Source: Symsagittifera roscoffensis
Taxonomy: Eukaryota > Xenacoelomorpha > Acoela > Convolutidae
Assembly (NCBI RefSeq): GCF_963678635.1
Contig: NC_087067.1
Span: 60,932,594-60,996,593 of the forward strand
DNA: 64,000 bases
Direction: 5' to 3'
The notes beneath the pieces were generated by a model, which saw only the letters and a program-made list of their open reading frames with translations, had not been told where the DNA came from and did not search any database. Position 1 is the stretch's first letter. The number at the start of each line of letters is the position of its first letter. The position numbers and the translations under genes were made by a program. Shown here in pieces: positions 21,045-35,220 of this stretch.

Positions 21045-21701
21045 CTAAATCTGGTTCTCGAGTTGAAGAAGAATGAGATGCTCCTTTTTTATAGCTATTT
21101 TTCTTAGTTGAGGTGTTAAAGTCATCATTAAAATTTCTGTCATTTTCGTGTTTTTGTAATCTTGTGTGTTGAGTGAATATGCTTTTCGAACTAGTCTTTC
21201 GATTCTAACTGCCAATTGTTTAATTGTTTCATTTGGTAATCTGCGAATTTCGTTACATAAAACTCTTTGATGTTGTTTTTTTCTTTCAGAATCAAACTTT
21301 TTTGAAAATTCTTGTGTGAATCTCTTCCAATCTGATTTTATATCTATAGGTAGAACTGAGAACAATTTTTGAGCTGCGCCATCTAGTGTTGTTTGTATTA
21401 ACGTTGTGCGTCTGTGTATCCAATTTTGATGAAGTGGCGTATTGATTGGTTCAGGTCCTATATTTAAAATTAAATTTGCTGTGACTGCATTTAAATAATC
21501 TTCAACTGAATATTCAGGATCTGTGCCTGTAAATACTATGAATGGTTTATTGGATGTTATTGACGATCCTCCCATTAGGTATGGATTCATCGTCATTTGA
21601 AGTGATTCTGCGGCTTTTGGTATTTGTGAGAAATTTGTTAATTGATTTTTTGATATTTCATGTTGCTGTAGATAATATGGTAGTGGTATTTCATTTTGCA
21701 T
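21045..21701 (-). pseudogene. Gag capsid core, copy 2
   Basis: 218-residue frame nearly identical to 9,465-10,121 (the visible change is Glu to Lys in SITSNKPFIVF). Same Gag core signature and the same frame change at its end. Confidence 0.8.
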
Positions 21702-23351
21702 TTGTGTTGGTTGATAGGAATGGATGCTAATTGGGTTTTGTGATTGTACAGGTTGATAAGATTGTGTATTAATTGGATTTTGTATATGAATTGGTTGTTG
21801 GCTCTGTATATCCGCTGGGTTTTGTGGGTAAACCTTTACATTTTGGGATGGTTGAGGTTGTCGAGGTCTTTATGTGCAAATTCTTGTGTGTATGGTGCAA
21901 AAATATCTGTTTGAAAGTAATCAGCATCATCAGATGATAAGTAATTTGTATGATAGGGTGTTTGTTGTCTATTCCTATTCTGTTGAAAAAATGGGTAGTT
22001 TTCGCTATGATCCTGTGGAGGATTGGGATAATCTTGGAAATTTACTGAGTTGAATGATGTATTTGGGAAGTTCCAATATTGGAATGTACATGATTCTGCA
22101 TGTTTTTTCGAGGAGGTTGATTTGTTTTTGATGGATTTACGTAATTATAATTGTGTTCTGCAAAATTACTTCTCGTGAATTTTTTTGTGTTTTTGATGGT
22201 TTTGTCATTGGTCTATATGGTTGATAGTCCATATGCGAGTATTTTGGAGTAACCGAGGGTTTAACTGTCGATTGTAATGTTACTTGTGATAGTGTTGAAT
22301 TTTTATTTCTTGGTGTTGTGAGATTTGGATGTATTGGTGAAATATTTTGTTGTGTAGTTGTTACTGTTGTTTGAAGTTTCTCTTCATTTATAAAATGTGA
22401 TGGTGTTTGAATATCTTGTTGTGTAAGTTTTTTAGTTCCATTTAGGTTTTCCTGTTGTATAACAGTTGAGTTTAAACTATTATTTTGTGTATCGGGTAAG
22501 AATGAACTATAGTTTAAAGGTGTTGCATCTAATAATAATGGAAATGCTTTTACATAATCTTTGTGAAAAGATATTGTACTTATTGCTTGACTTGAGATAT
22601 CTACTGGGAAAATTAGAAATAGCGGATGAGACCATTCAGGCTCCCAAACGTAATCTGATTGTTCTGCAATGACAGTGTCGTCATTGGTATTTTGAGGTCT
22701 GAAAGTTTTTCTTGCCTGTTCAATGAAATCGATATTGTGTGAAATAATCAGTTATAAACCATGCTAGAATTTTTTGCAAGTCTTGTTTAGCGTTTTGTGA
22801 GACATCATTTCTGGTAAAAATTTTCACGGATTTTGTTTTAAAATGTTGAAAATGCGGCAGTTTCATTTCTTACTTTTGTGTTTCTTGATGTTTGAACTGG
22901 TGATGTACTTTGAGCTTCTGTTCTTTCTAGTATAGATAAATAACTACATATTATTGCAGAAACTTCGTTAGTAAATATTGAGTTTGCTCTCTGTGATTTT
23001 GATATTGTATGCTTTTGATATATTCTGTGAAAACTTTTGAAAAATCTAAATCAATGTCGTCTGTTTGGATAACATTTTTACCATGAAATGTTCTTGGTGT
23101 TCTGACTTCTATGGTGTAGATTTCATTTTGTTGTGTTAGGTTACATATTTCATTCAAATAATGTTCTATAAATTGTCTTTTGATTTTATTTCTGGGAATT
23201 CTGTTTTACATGGGCTGATTCCTCGTTCAAACAAATTTGCGGGTAAGTTTTTGCAAAACCGAGTTTGTCCTCTATCATCAGTGAGTGAATTTATAATGAA
23301 TGGAAAAACAGATTCTTCGTCTGGACTTTCGTCACTTTGAGTGTTGCTCAA
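21702..23351 (-). pseudogene. Gag N-terminal region, decayed, copy 2
   Basis: Broken frames equivalent to 10,122-11,772. The opening 61 residues (23,166-23,351) are identical to copy 1. A 68-residue piece at 22,951-23,157 (QNEIYTIEVRTPRTFHGKNV) is open here but closed in copy 1 by a one-base loss in a T run near 11,500. No recognisable domain. Confidence 0.5.
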
Positions 23352-26300
23352 TTTTTCGTTTTATGACTGTTAGTACATAATGTTCAATGTGTCTGATTGG
23401 TTGATTCCAATTGTATAGATGTACTGTATTGTGTTTATATATCTTTTTTATTCTTCTTTTTCCTTTTTTTGATGAGTATGACGTGGCTTCTGAATCGGAA
23501 AAATATAATTGATCATGGATTGGGTAATTTTTATTTACTGAATCTTTTAGTTTATATAGTGCGTCTAGATTACTGACTTCTGATTCGGAGACTGCGTTTC
23601 TTCGCTTTGAAAATCTTTTTCATGTCATCTGTCTTTGTTTACTTATAATTTTTCTTTTTTTTTTGTTTGTCGTTTTGTTCGAATGTATCCAATTGTTTGT
23701 GTATGCGGGGTAATTACGAGATCGTATTTTTGGATGTTTATTTCAGAATTGTGTAGTACGATTGTTTGTTTATTTCCTAGATTTTTCAATGACATAAGGT
23801 TTAGGATGAGGGATGCAAGAATGTTATTAGTGATTTTAATTTCCTAGACTGTTAGTCCTTACGATTTTTTGGTTAGCTTAACCTGGGTTTTTTTGTTGTT
23901 CAGGGTTGGAGAGAAAAGTATATCGATTCCAGAGAAAGATTTTTACTTCCATGTGACTAATCTAAGCTAAGGTGTTAACTAAATTAATCTTACTTAGGGG
24001 TAGTGATTGAGTAAATTGATCCACAAGGTTCAGGTATAATTAGAACGCAAGTAGTTCGTTAGATACTATTTTAAACTTACTAAGTTTAAGGTTTATCCTG
24101 GGTCAGGTAAGAGGAGGGTTCAAGTGAAGGATGAATAACCGAAGTTCTTCACTGTTTAGCCTAATTAGAATGGTTAGAAGAATTTAAATATTTCTATTAG
24201 TCCTGGGTCGTTGAAAAGGTTGGATAGTGAATCGACGTTTGAGGTCGTTAGACACTTGATAAAAGGGTGGGGGAGAACAAAATTGTTCTTTTTGATCCAA
24301 GGATAAACCTTGATGATCAGAGTATAAAGCTTATAATGTATAAAATTATTTTAGATCCAAGGAAAGCCTTGATGATCTGTTTTAAGATTAAGCCGAATTA
24401 ATTTAAAGAAAGATTAAGTTTAGGATAGGCCTTTTTGAAATAATATAGATTTAATTGATAAAAAGTTTTAGTTTTTTATGATATTAGTCGGTTTATGATT
24501 GCTGTTATGTTTAGATGATGAAGCTGGAGATGACAGGATGATTTATATATACTAACAGTTTATTGTCATGCTACTAATTTTTATTTTTATTTTCAATAAA
24601 AATATTTTTCAAATATATTTTTAAATTTTACTGCAGAGTTGAAGGGAACGATTTGAGATGTTATCATCAATCGTTATTGTACAATAATAATTTTTTTTAG
24701 TGCCTGAAATGATCATTGATGTTTGCTAAATTCATTGTTAATAAGATTCTAAGTATGAAAGTTTGTGTTGGCTTTCGCCGTACGACCATGAAACTAAATG
24801 GTAAGTTTCTATGTAGTCCTATGTCGTCTCTTGTTTGAGGTCTTTTTCCAATACCGGGTAGTTCTCGTATTGTACGGAATAGCGGCTCCGATCTATTGAG
24901 TCGTAGAGACATTTCAATTAAGTTATTGTCATGTAAAATTTTGAAATTGTTTTGTCTCATTTCTAATCTATTTTTGAATAATTCTAAGCTATTTTGTTTT
25001 TTAAGGTTTTATTTGAGACTTATGGTCGCACCAGATGAGTTAAAATTTTGGGTTTACTCATTGAGTAATTTCGGATAAGGTACACCGTCTGCTCGTCACG
25101 CTATCTTATTTTCGGCCGGATAGATTCGTGCAACTTCTTAGTCTAATACCGATCCTAATCTTACTCTTATACTTTCTAGTCTCAGGGTGTTTAACTAGTC
25201 TCTGCTATGCTCAATAGATCTAGATTATACTGGTTTATTGCGATTGCTGAAGTTCTCTTGGAGAGGTAACTAATTTTTAAGTTAAATTCAAATCTCTCTG
25301 TTTTTGAAATTACAAGTAATTTCAGCACTTACAAATAAGTGGTTTGTTAGTTAGATGGATCATGATTGGTTAATATTAAATATTTTATAGTGATAAAATA
25401 TCTATTCTATATCCAATAATAAAATGTAGTTTAGATCAGATTCCATAACAGAAAAGGGTTTAATTTGAACTGATTTAAATAAATTGCGCGTATCAGCATG
25501 GTACTAGCTAAATCAATTTGTTCTATTTACAAAATAAGTTCCAGCTTCGACTAGTTAACACAAATTTCGCCAGAGTATTTTTGTACCCGGTTATAAGATA
25601 CCTGCTATCACGAGTGTGCCACAGAGATGAATCAAAGCTTCGTATCACTTGTGAAGCGCAGAAAAATCATTAGGAACACAAGTCTCGAATAATCTCATTC
25701 ATTTTTCCAAATTCATAGAATACCAGCGACAAGAGATAAATGAGGTAACTCATGAGCTGAATAAAACTGGATTTTCTGGATGCAAATTTGATTGTTACTA
25801 TTTTTACCGGAATGCCTTAAAAGGATACTTAATTAAAACATATTCAGAAATCAGTAACCTCTGTGCTGAAAAATTAGGAAGCCAAATGATAGATCGAAAA
25901 TTAACTTCTCGATCCGAAAATTTAACTTTACAGTAAGAATCGGTCCTAACCGGATCCGAACATAAAACAGTCGTAGTTTCAGACACAGAAGTTCTGACCA
26001 ATGAGCACATCACGCCCTTCAATTTTAGTTTATAATAAAATAAAGATATCAAACGATTCAATAATTGCGTTAGAATCGTTGCTTAGTTGAAAAAAAGAAG
26101 GCTGCTCCATTTTGACAAGGCTTGCACAGAAAGTTCCGACCAGTCTTAGAAAATACAACCAAAAAAGTTTTCTTCAATTTTGTGCAGTTTTTTTGGGCGA
26201 TGTGTGATAAAAGGAGCTTAAAAAAATAAGCATAATCGAGATTTATAGCAAAACAAGCAAACTGAAAAACATTTTTTGTACAAACATAACTAGAAAAGGA

Positions 26301-27324
26301 AAAAAATACACTAACTTTTTTTTTCAGTTTTTTAATTCTTGAAGTTTTCGATTCTTACGTTACTTGAGTAAAAATAAGCTATTGTAAGCTCTTAAGCATT
26401 AAAATTAGCCATTGTAAGCCTGCCTGCTTTATTCGCTTGAAATTCAAACCGGTTTTTCTAGACTCTGGGATTTTTCTTTATCTTTCACATCACCACTGTA
26501 TGAGCTTTAAAATGATATATCACTAAACTCTCACCAATGATTATTTGTAGTAGCTAGTTTGCGTGGAAAAAAAACGGAAAAAAAACTCACCCGAATACAA
26601 AGTTTTTCCCCATTTTTCAAATTACCGGAACAAAAAATACGGTCGAAATACAAGCTAAAACTTGAAACTAACATTTTTTCGCAAATTGAATAAATTTTGA
26701 TTCGTTCACTCTTATTATGAACAATATTTACTGCTCAATTGTTAACGAAAAGATAAAACAGGAACTAGCTGGCCAGAACAGAACACTTTCAAACACATTT
26801 AAAGCCCTTATTTACAACAAAACAAAATTTTAACACAAAGGCGAAGCTAAGCTTCGCACCACTTACGATACAAAAATGAATGACTGTACTTAAAATCAAA
26901 TGAAAAGAAAAATCAAAAAATTGAAAAACAAACTTTCAGAAACGTTTGTCATAAAAGTTTAGAAAAATTGCAACAAACGCAATAAAATAAGTGTAACAAA
27001 ATTACTTGCACCAATCGACACTTTCTAAGGACCTTCCAAAAGGCTAGTAAGAAGCCGAATTATCAAAAATGTCTTTTCTGCGGGCAAAAAAAAAGCAGAC
27101 AGACAAAAACCCACAATAACAGGAAAAGTTCAGTTCGCAAAAAAAAACAAGTCTTTTCTGGAATCGGACTGCCGGGCTTTGTCGTCAAACAAGGGTGTTA
27201 CAGAATTTTGAAGAAAACTGAAAGTTCAAAAACTCGTGCTACGGAAAATTAAAAACACTTGATATGCCGACTAAAATAAAACAGACGGACGATAGTCCGA
27301 TCGAGAACAAAAACTCAAGTTTAT
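23352..27324. other. Flank upstream of gag, copy 2
   Basis: Counterpart of 11,773-15,737. The GATC-CAAGG hairpin pair is at 24,294-24,318 and 24,354-24,376, and the 17-base palindrome is at 26,841-26,857. The minus-strand 87-codon frame at 24,697-24,960 differs from copy 1 at two residues. No convincing gene. Confidence 0.5.
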
Positions 27325-29020
27325 CAAAAAAATAAATCCCTGCCGAATTCGAACCATAAGCCTTTGCCGTCTCAAGGAATTGTGTTATCTACTCCAGATA
27401 CCACCGGATGGTTGACTGATTTTATTCAAAAAAAACTAAAGCAGTTTGCCAAAAAAAAAATTAAATCCCAGCCGAATTCGAACCATAAGCCTTTGCCGTC
27501 TCAAGGATTTGTGTTATGCACTCCAGATACCACCGGATGGTTGACTGATTTTATTTAAAAAAAGAAAATTAAAGCAGTTTGACAAAAAAATAAATCCCAG
27601 CCGAACTCGAGCCGTAAGCCTTTGCAGTCTCAAGGAATTGTGTTATCCACTCCAGATACCACCGGATGGTTGACTGGTTTTATATATTAAAAAAAAGGAA
27701 ACTAAACCGGGAATTAAAAAAGGAAAAACAAATCCCAGCCGAATTCGAACCATAAGCCTTTGCCGTCTCAAGGAATTGCGTTGTCCACTCCAGATACCAC
27801 CGGATGATTGACTTATTTTGTTTAAAAAAAGGAAAATAAAGCAGTTTGCCTAAAAAAAAAATCCCAGCCGAATTCGAACCATAGGCATTTGACGTCTCAA
27901 GGAGTTGTGTTATCAACTCTAGATACCACCGGATGGTTGACTGATTTTATGAAAAAAAAGGAAATTAAAGCAGTTTGCCAAAAAAATCCCACCCGAATTC
28001 AAACCATAAGCCTTTGCCGGCACAAGGAATTGTGTTATCCACTCCAGATACACCGGATGGTTGACTGATTTTATATATAAAAAAAGGAAATTAAACCGGG
28101 AATTAAAAAAAGAAAAATTAATCCCAGCCGAATTCGAAACATAAGCCTTCGCCGTCTCAAGGAATTGCGTTGTCCACTCCAGATACCACCGGATGATTGA
28201 CTAATTTTATTTACAAAAAGGAAATTAAAGCAGTTTGCCTAAAAAAAAATCCCAGCCGAATTCGAACCATAGGCATTTGCCGTCTCAAGGAATTGTGTTA
28301 TTAACTCTAGATACCACCGGATGGTTCACTGATTTTATGAAAAAAGGAAATTAAGGCAGTTTGCCAAAAAAAATAAATCCCAGCCGCATTCGAACCATGA
28401 CGTCTCAAGGAATTGTGTTATCCACTCTAGATATCACCGGATGGTTGAATGATTTCATTTAAAAAAAGAAAGCAGTTTGCCAAAAAAAAAACAAATCTTA
28501 GCCGAATTCGAACCATAAGCTTTTGCCGTCTCAAGGATTTGTGTTATGCACTCCAGATACCACCGGATGGTTGACTGATTTTATTTTAAAAAAGGAAATT
28601 AAACCGGGAATTAAAAAGGAAAAACAAATCCCAGCCGAATTTGAACCATAAGCCTTTGTCGTCTCAAGGAATTGCATTGTCCACTCCAGATACCACCGGA
28701 TGCTTGACTAATTTTATTTTTAAAAAAAGGAAATTAAAGCAGTTTGCCAAAAAACAATCCCAGTCGAATTCGAAGCATAGGTGTTTGCCGTCTCAAGGAA
28801 TTGTGTTATCAACTCCAGATACCACCGGATGGTTGACTGATTTTATATATAAAAAAAGGAAATTAAATCGGGAATTAAAAAAGGAAAAATAAATCCCAGC
28901 CGAATTCGAACCATAAGCTTTTGCCGTCTGAAGAATTGTGTTATGCACTCCAGATACCACCGGATGGTTGACTGCTTTTATTTAAAACAAGGAAATTAAA
29001 CCGGGAATTAAAAAAAGAAA

Positions 29021-29804
29021 AATAAGTCTCAACCGAACTCGAACCATAGGCATTTGCCGTCTCAAGGAATTGCGTTGTCCACTCCAGATACCACCAGATG
29101 ATTGACTAATTTTATTTTAAAAAAAGGAAATTAAAGCAGTTTGCCAAAAAAAATCCCAGCCGAATTCGAACCATAGGCATTTGCCGTCTCAAGGAATTGT
29201 GTTATCAACTCCAGATACCACCGGATGGTTGACTGCTTTTATTTGAAACAAGGAAATTAAACCGGGAATTAAAAAAAGAAAAATAAGTCTCAACCGAATT
29301 CGAACCATAGGCATTTGCCGTCTCAAGGAATTGCGTTGTCCACTCCAGATACCACCGGATGATTGACTAATTTTATTTTAAAAAAAGGAAATTAAAGCAG
29401 TTTGCCAAAAAAAATCCCAGCCGAATTCGAACCATAGGCATTTGCCGTCTCAAGGAATTGTGTTATCAACTCCAGATACCACCGGATGGTTGACTGCTTT
29501 TATTTAAAACAAGGAAATTAAACCGGGAATTAAAAAAAGAAAAATAAGTCTCAACCGAATTCGAACCATAGGCATTTGCCGTCTCAACGAATTGCGTTGT
29601 CCACTCCAGATACCACCGGATGATTGACTAATTTTATTTTAAAAAAAGGAAATTGAAGCAGTTTGCCAAAAAAAATCCCAGCCGAATTCGAACCATAGGC
29701 TTTTGCCGTCTCAAGGAATTGTGTTATCAATTCCAGATACCACCGGATGGTTGACTGATTTTATATATAAAAAAAGGAAATTAAAGCAGTTTGCCTAAAA
29801 AAAA
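29021..29804. repeat. Dimer higher-order repeat, 261 bp
   Basis: The variant phrase aataagtctcaaccgaa occurs at 29,021, 29,282 and 29,543, exactly 261 bases apart, each alternating with a gcagtttgcc-type monomer. Two monomers thus form the local unit. Confidence 0.85.
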
Positions 29805-30599
29805 TCCCAGCCGAATTCGAACCACAGGCAATTGCCGTCTCAAGGAATTGTGTTATCAACTCTAGATACCACCGGATGGTTGACTGATTTTATGAGAAAA
29901 AGGAAATTAAAGCAGTTTGCCAAAAAAAATAAATCCCACCCGAATTCGAACCATAAGACTTTGCCGTCTCAAGGAATTGTGTTATCCACTCCAGATACCA
30001 CCGGATGGCTGACTGATTTTATTTATATAAAAAAGAAATTAAACCGGGAATTAAAAAAAGAAAAAATTAATCCCAGCCGAATTCGAACCATAAGCCTTTG
30101 CCGTGTCAAGGAATTGCGTTGTCCGCTCCAGATACCACCGGATGATTGACTAATTTTATCAAAAAAAGGAAATTAAAGCAGTTTGCCAAAAAAAACATAT
30201 CTCACCCGAATTCGAACCATAAGCCTTTGCCGTCTCAAGGAATTGTGTAATCCACTCCAGATACCACCGGATGGTTGACTGATTTTATATATATAAAAAA
30301 AATTAAACCGGGAATTAAAAAAAGAAAAATTAATCCCAGCCGAACTCGAACCATAAGGCTTTGCCGTCTCAAGGAATTGCGTTGTCCACTCCAGATACCA
30401 CCGGATGATTGACTAATTTTATTTTAAAAAAGAAAATTAAAGCAGTTTGCTTAAAAAAATCCCAGCCGAATTCGAACCATAGGCATTTGCCGTCTCAAGG
30501 AATTGTGTTATCAACTCTAGATACCACCGGATGGTTGACTGATTTTATGAAAAAAGGAAATTAAGGCAGTTTGCCAAAAAAAATAAATCCCACCCGAAT

Positions 30600-33500
30600 T
30601 CGAACCATAAGCCTTTGCCGTCTCAAGGAATTGTGTTATCCACTCTAGATAGCACCGGATGGTTGACTGATTTCATTTAAAAAAAGTAAATAGAGCAGTT
30701 TGCAAAAAAAAACAAATCCCAGCCGAATTCGAACCATAGGCATTTGCCGTCTCAAGGAATTGTGTTATCAACTCTAGATACCACCGGATGATTGACTAAT
30801 TTTATGAGAAAAAGGAAATTAAAGCAGTTTGCCAAAAAAAATAAATCCCACCCGAATTCGAACCATAAGACTTTGCCGTCTCAAGGAATTGTGTTATCCA
30901 CTCTAGATACCACCGGATGGTTGACTGATTTTATATATATAAAAAAGAAATTAAACCGGGAATTAAAAAAAGAAAATTAATCCCAGCCGAATTCGAACCA
31001 TAAGCCTTTGTCGTCTCAAGGAATTGCGTTGTCCACTCCAGATACCACCGGATGATTGACTAATTTTATCAAAAAAAGGAAATTAAAGCAGTTTGCCAAA
31101 AAAAAACATATCTCACCCGAATTCGAACCATAAGCCTTTGCCGTCTCAAGGAATTGTGTTATCCACTCTAGATAGCACCGGATGGTTGACTGATTTCATT
31201 TAAAAAAAGAAAATAGAGCAGTTTGCAAAAAAAACAAATCCCAGCCGAATTCGAACCATAAGCTTTTGCCGTCTCAAGGATTTGTGTTATGCACTCCAGA
31301 TACCACCGGATGGTTGACTGATTTTAATTTAAAAAAGGAAATTGAACCGGGAATTAAAAAGGAAAAACAAATCCCAGCCGAATTCCAACCATAAGCCTTT
31401 GTCGTCTCAAGGAATTGCGTTGTCCACTCCAGATACCACCGGATGATTGACTAATTTTATCAAAAAAAGGAAATTAAAGCAGTTTGCCAAAAAAAAACAT
31501 ATCTCACCCGAATTCGAACCATAAGCCTTTGCCGTCTCAAGGAATTGTGTAATCCACTCCAGATACCACCGGATGGTTGACTGATTTTATATATATAAAA
31601 AAAATTAAACCGGGAATTAAAAAAAGAAAAAATAATCCCAGCCGAACTCGAACCATAAGCCTTTGCCGTCTCAAGGAATTGAGTTGTCCACTCCAGATAC
31701 CGCCGGATGATTGACTAATTTTATTTTAAAAAAGGAAATTAAAGCAGTTTGCTTAAAAAAATCCCAGCCGAATTCGAACCATAGGCATTTGCCGTCTCAA
31801 GGAATTGAGTTATCAACTCTAGATACCACCGGATGGTTGACTGATTTTATGAAAAAAGGAAATTAAGGCAGTTTGCCAAAAAAAATAAATCCCACCCGAA
31901 TTCGAACCATAAGCCTTTGCCGTCTCAAGGAATTGTGTTATCAACTCTAGATAGCACCGGATGGTTGACTGATTTCATTTAAAAAAAGAAAATAGAGCAG
32001 TTTGCAAAAAAAAACAAATCCCAGCCGAAATCGAACCATAAGCTTTTGCCGTCTCAAGGATTTGTGTTATGCACTCCAGATACCACCGGATGGTTGACTG
32101 ATTTTAATTTAAAAAAGGAAATTGAACCGGGAATTAAAAAGGAAAAACAAATCCCAGCCGAATTCCAACCATAAGCCTTTGTCGTCTCAAGGAATTGCGT
32201 TGTCCACTCCAGATACCACCGGATGATTGACTAATTGTATCAAAAAAAGGAAATTAAAGCAGTTTGCCAAAAAAAAATATATCTCACCCGAATTCGAACC
32301 ATAAGCCTTTGCCGTCTCAAGGAATTGTGTAATCCACTCCAGATACCACCGGATGGTTGACTGATTTTATATATACAAAAAAAATTAAACCGGGAATTAA
32401 AAAAAGAAAAATTAATCCCAGCCGAACTCGAACCATAAGCCTTTGCCGTCTCAAGGAATTGCGTTGTCCACTCCAGATACCACCGGATGATTGACTAATT
32501 TTATTTTAAAAAAGGAAATTAAAGCAGTTTGCTTAAAAAAATCCCAGCCGAATTCGAACCATAGGCATTTGCCGTCTCAAGGAATTGTGTTATCAACTCT
32601 AGATACCACCGGATGGTTGACTGCTTTTATGAAAAAAGGAAATTAAGGCAGTTTGCCAAAAAAAATAAATCCCACCCGAATTCGAACCATAAGCCTTTGC
32701 CGTCTCAAGGAATTGTGTTATCCACTCTAGATAGCACCGGATGGTTGACTGATTTCATTTAAAAAAAGAAAATAGAGCAGTTTGCAAAAAAAACAAATCC
32801 CAGCTGAATTCGAACCATAAGCTTTTGCCGTCTCAAGGATTTGTGTTATGCACTCCAGATACCACCGGATGGTTGACTGATTTTAAATTAAAAAAAGGAA
32901 ATTGAACCGGGAATTAAAAAGGAAAAACAAATCCCAGCCGAATTCCAACCATAAGCCTTTGTCGTCTCAAGGAATTGCGTTGTCCACTCCAGATACCACC
33001 GGATGATTGACTAATTTTATTTAAAAAAAAGGAAATTAAAACAGTTTGCCAAAAAAAAATCCCAGCCGAATTCGAACCATAGGTATTTGCCGTCTCAAGG
33101 AATTGTGTTATCAACTCTAGATACCACCGGATGGTTGACTGATTTTATGAGAAAAAGGAAATTAAAGAAGTTTGCCAAAAAAATAAATCCCACCTGAATT
33201 CGAGCCATAAGCCTTCGCCGTCTCAAGGAATTGTGTTATCCACTCCAGATACCACCGGATGGTTGACTGATTTAATTCAAAAAAAAAGAAAATAAAGCAG
33301 TTTGCCAAAAAAAAACAAATCAGAGCCGAATTCGCACCATAAGCCTTTGCCGTCTCAAGAATTTGTGTTATGCACTCCAGATACCACCGGATGGTTGACT
33401 AATTTTATTTTAAAATAAGAAAATTAAAGCAGTTTGCCAAAAAAATCCCAGCCGATTTCGAACCATAAGCTTTTGCCGTCTCAAGGATTTGTGTTATGCA

Positions 33501-35220
33501 CTCCAGATACCACCGGATGGTTGACTGATTTTAAATTAAAAAAAGGAAATTGAACCGGGAATTAAAAAGGAAAAACAAATCCCAGCCGATTTCCAACCAT
33601 AAGCCTTTGTCGTCTCAAGGAATTGCGTTGTCCACTCCAGATACCACCGGATGATTGACTAATTTTATTTTAAAAAAAAGGAAATTAAAACAGTTTGCCA
33701 AAAAAAAAATCCCAGCCGAATTCGAACCATAGGTATTTGCCGTCTCAAGGAATTGTGTTATCAACTCTAGATACCACCGGATGGTTGACTGATTTTATGA
33801 GAAAAAGGAAATTAAAGAAGTTTGCCAAAAAAATAAATCCCACCTGAATTCGAGCCATAAGCCTTCGCCGTCTCAAGGAATTGTGTTATCCACTCCAGAT
33901 ACCACCGGATGGTTGACTGATTTAATTCAAAAAAAAAGAAAACAAAGCAGTTTGCCAAAAAAAAACAAATCAGAGCCGAATTCGCACCATAAGCCTTTGC
34001 CGTCTCAAGAATTTGTGTTATGCACTCCAGATACCACCGGATGGTTGACTGATTTAATTCAAAAAAAAAAAGAAAATAAAGCAGTTTGCCAAAAAAAAAC
34101 AAATCAGAGCCGAATTCGCACCATAAGCCTTTGCCGTCTCAAGAATTTGTGTTATGCACTCTAGATAGCACCGGATGGTTGACTGATTTCATTTAAAAAA
34201 AGAAATTAGAGCAGTTTGCAAAAAAAAACAAATCATAGCCGAATTCGAACCATAAGCTTTTGCCGTCTCAAGGATTTGTGTTATGCACTCCAGATACCAC
34301 CGGATGGTTGACTGATTTTAATTTAAAAAAGGAAATTGAACCGGGAATTAAAAAGGAAAAACAAATCCCAGCCGAATTCCAACCATAAGCCTTTGTCGTC
34401 TCAAGGAATTGCGTTGTCCACTCCAGATACCACCGGATGATTGACTAATTTTATCAAAAAAAGGAAATTAAAGCAGTTTGCCAAAAAAAAACATATCTCA
34501 CCCGAATTCGAACCATAAGCCTTTGCCGTCTCAAGGAATTGTGTAATCCACTCCAGATACCACCGGATGGTTGACTGATTTTATATATATAAAAAAAATT
34601 AAACGGGGAATTAAAAAAAGAAAAATTAATCCCAGCCGAACTCGAACCATAAGCCTTTGCCGTCTCAAGGAATTGCGTTGTCCACTCCAGATACCACCGG
34701 ATGATTGACTAATTTTATTTTAAAAAAGGAAATTAAAGCAGTTTGCCTAAAAAATCCCAGCCGAATTCGAACCATAGGCATTTGCCGTCTCAAGGAATTG
34801 TGTTATCAACTCTAGATACCACCGGATGGTTGACTGATTTTATGAAAAAAAGAAATTAAGGCAGTTTGCCAAAAAAAAAAAATCCCACCCGAATTCGAAC
34901 CATAAGCCTTTGCCGTCTCAAGGAATTGTGTTATCCACTCTAGATAGCACCGGATGGTTGACTGATTTCATTTAAAAAAAGAAAATAGAGCAGTTTGCAA
35001 AAAAAAACAAATCCCAGCCGAATTCGAACCATAAGCTTTTGCCGTCTCAAGGATTTGTGTTATGCACTCCAGATACCACCGGATAGTTGACTGATTTTAA
35101 TTTAAAAAAGGAAATTGAACCGGGAATTAAAAAGGAAAAACAAATCCCAGCCGAATTCCAACCATAAGCCTTTGTCGTCTCAAGGAATTGCGTTGTCCAC
35201 TCCAAATACCACCGGATGAT
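30600..35220. repeat. Hexamer higher-order repeat, 780 bp
   Basis: The variant aattccaacc occurs at 31,381, 32,161 and 32,941 (780 bases each), and again at 34,375 and 35,154 (779). The variant tgtgtaatccactcc at about 31,546 and 32,326 gives the same period. One interval, to about 33,591, is 650 bases, a five-monomer variant. Six monomers form the unit. Confidence 0.85.

Larger units (their letters stand above)
18628..28024. repeat. Duplicated 9.4-kb segment, copy 2
   Basis: Partner of 7,049-16,437, offset by about 11,580 bases. It is more complete at its left side, where integrase continues, and at its right side, where the satellite continues for 20 kb. It carries its own lesions: a nonsense change at 20,713-20,715 in the nucleocapsid and a one-base insertion in a T run near 19,322 after RNase H. 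Confidence 0.9.
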
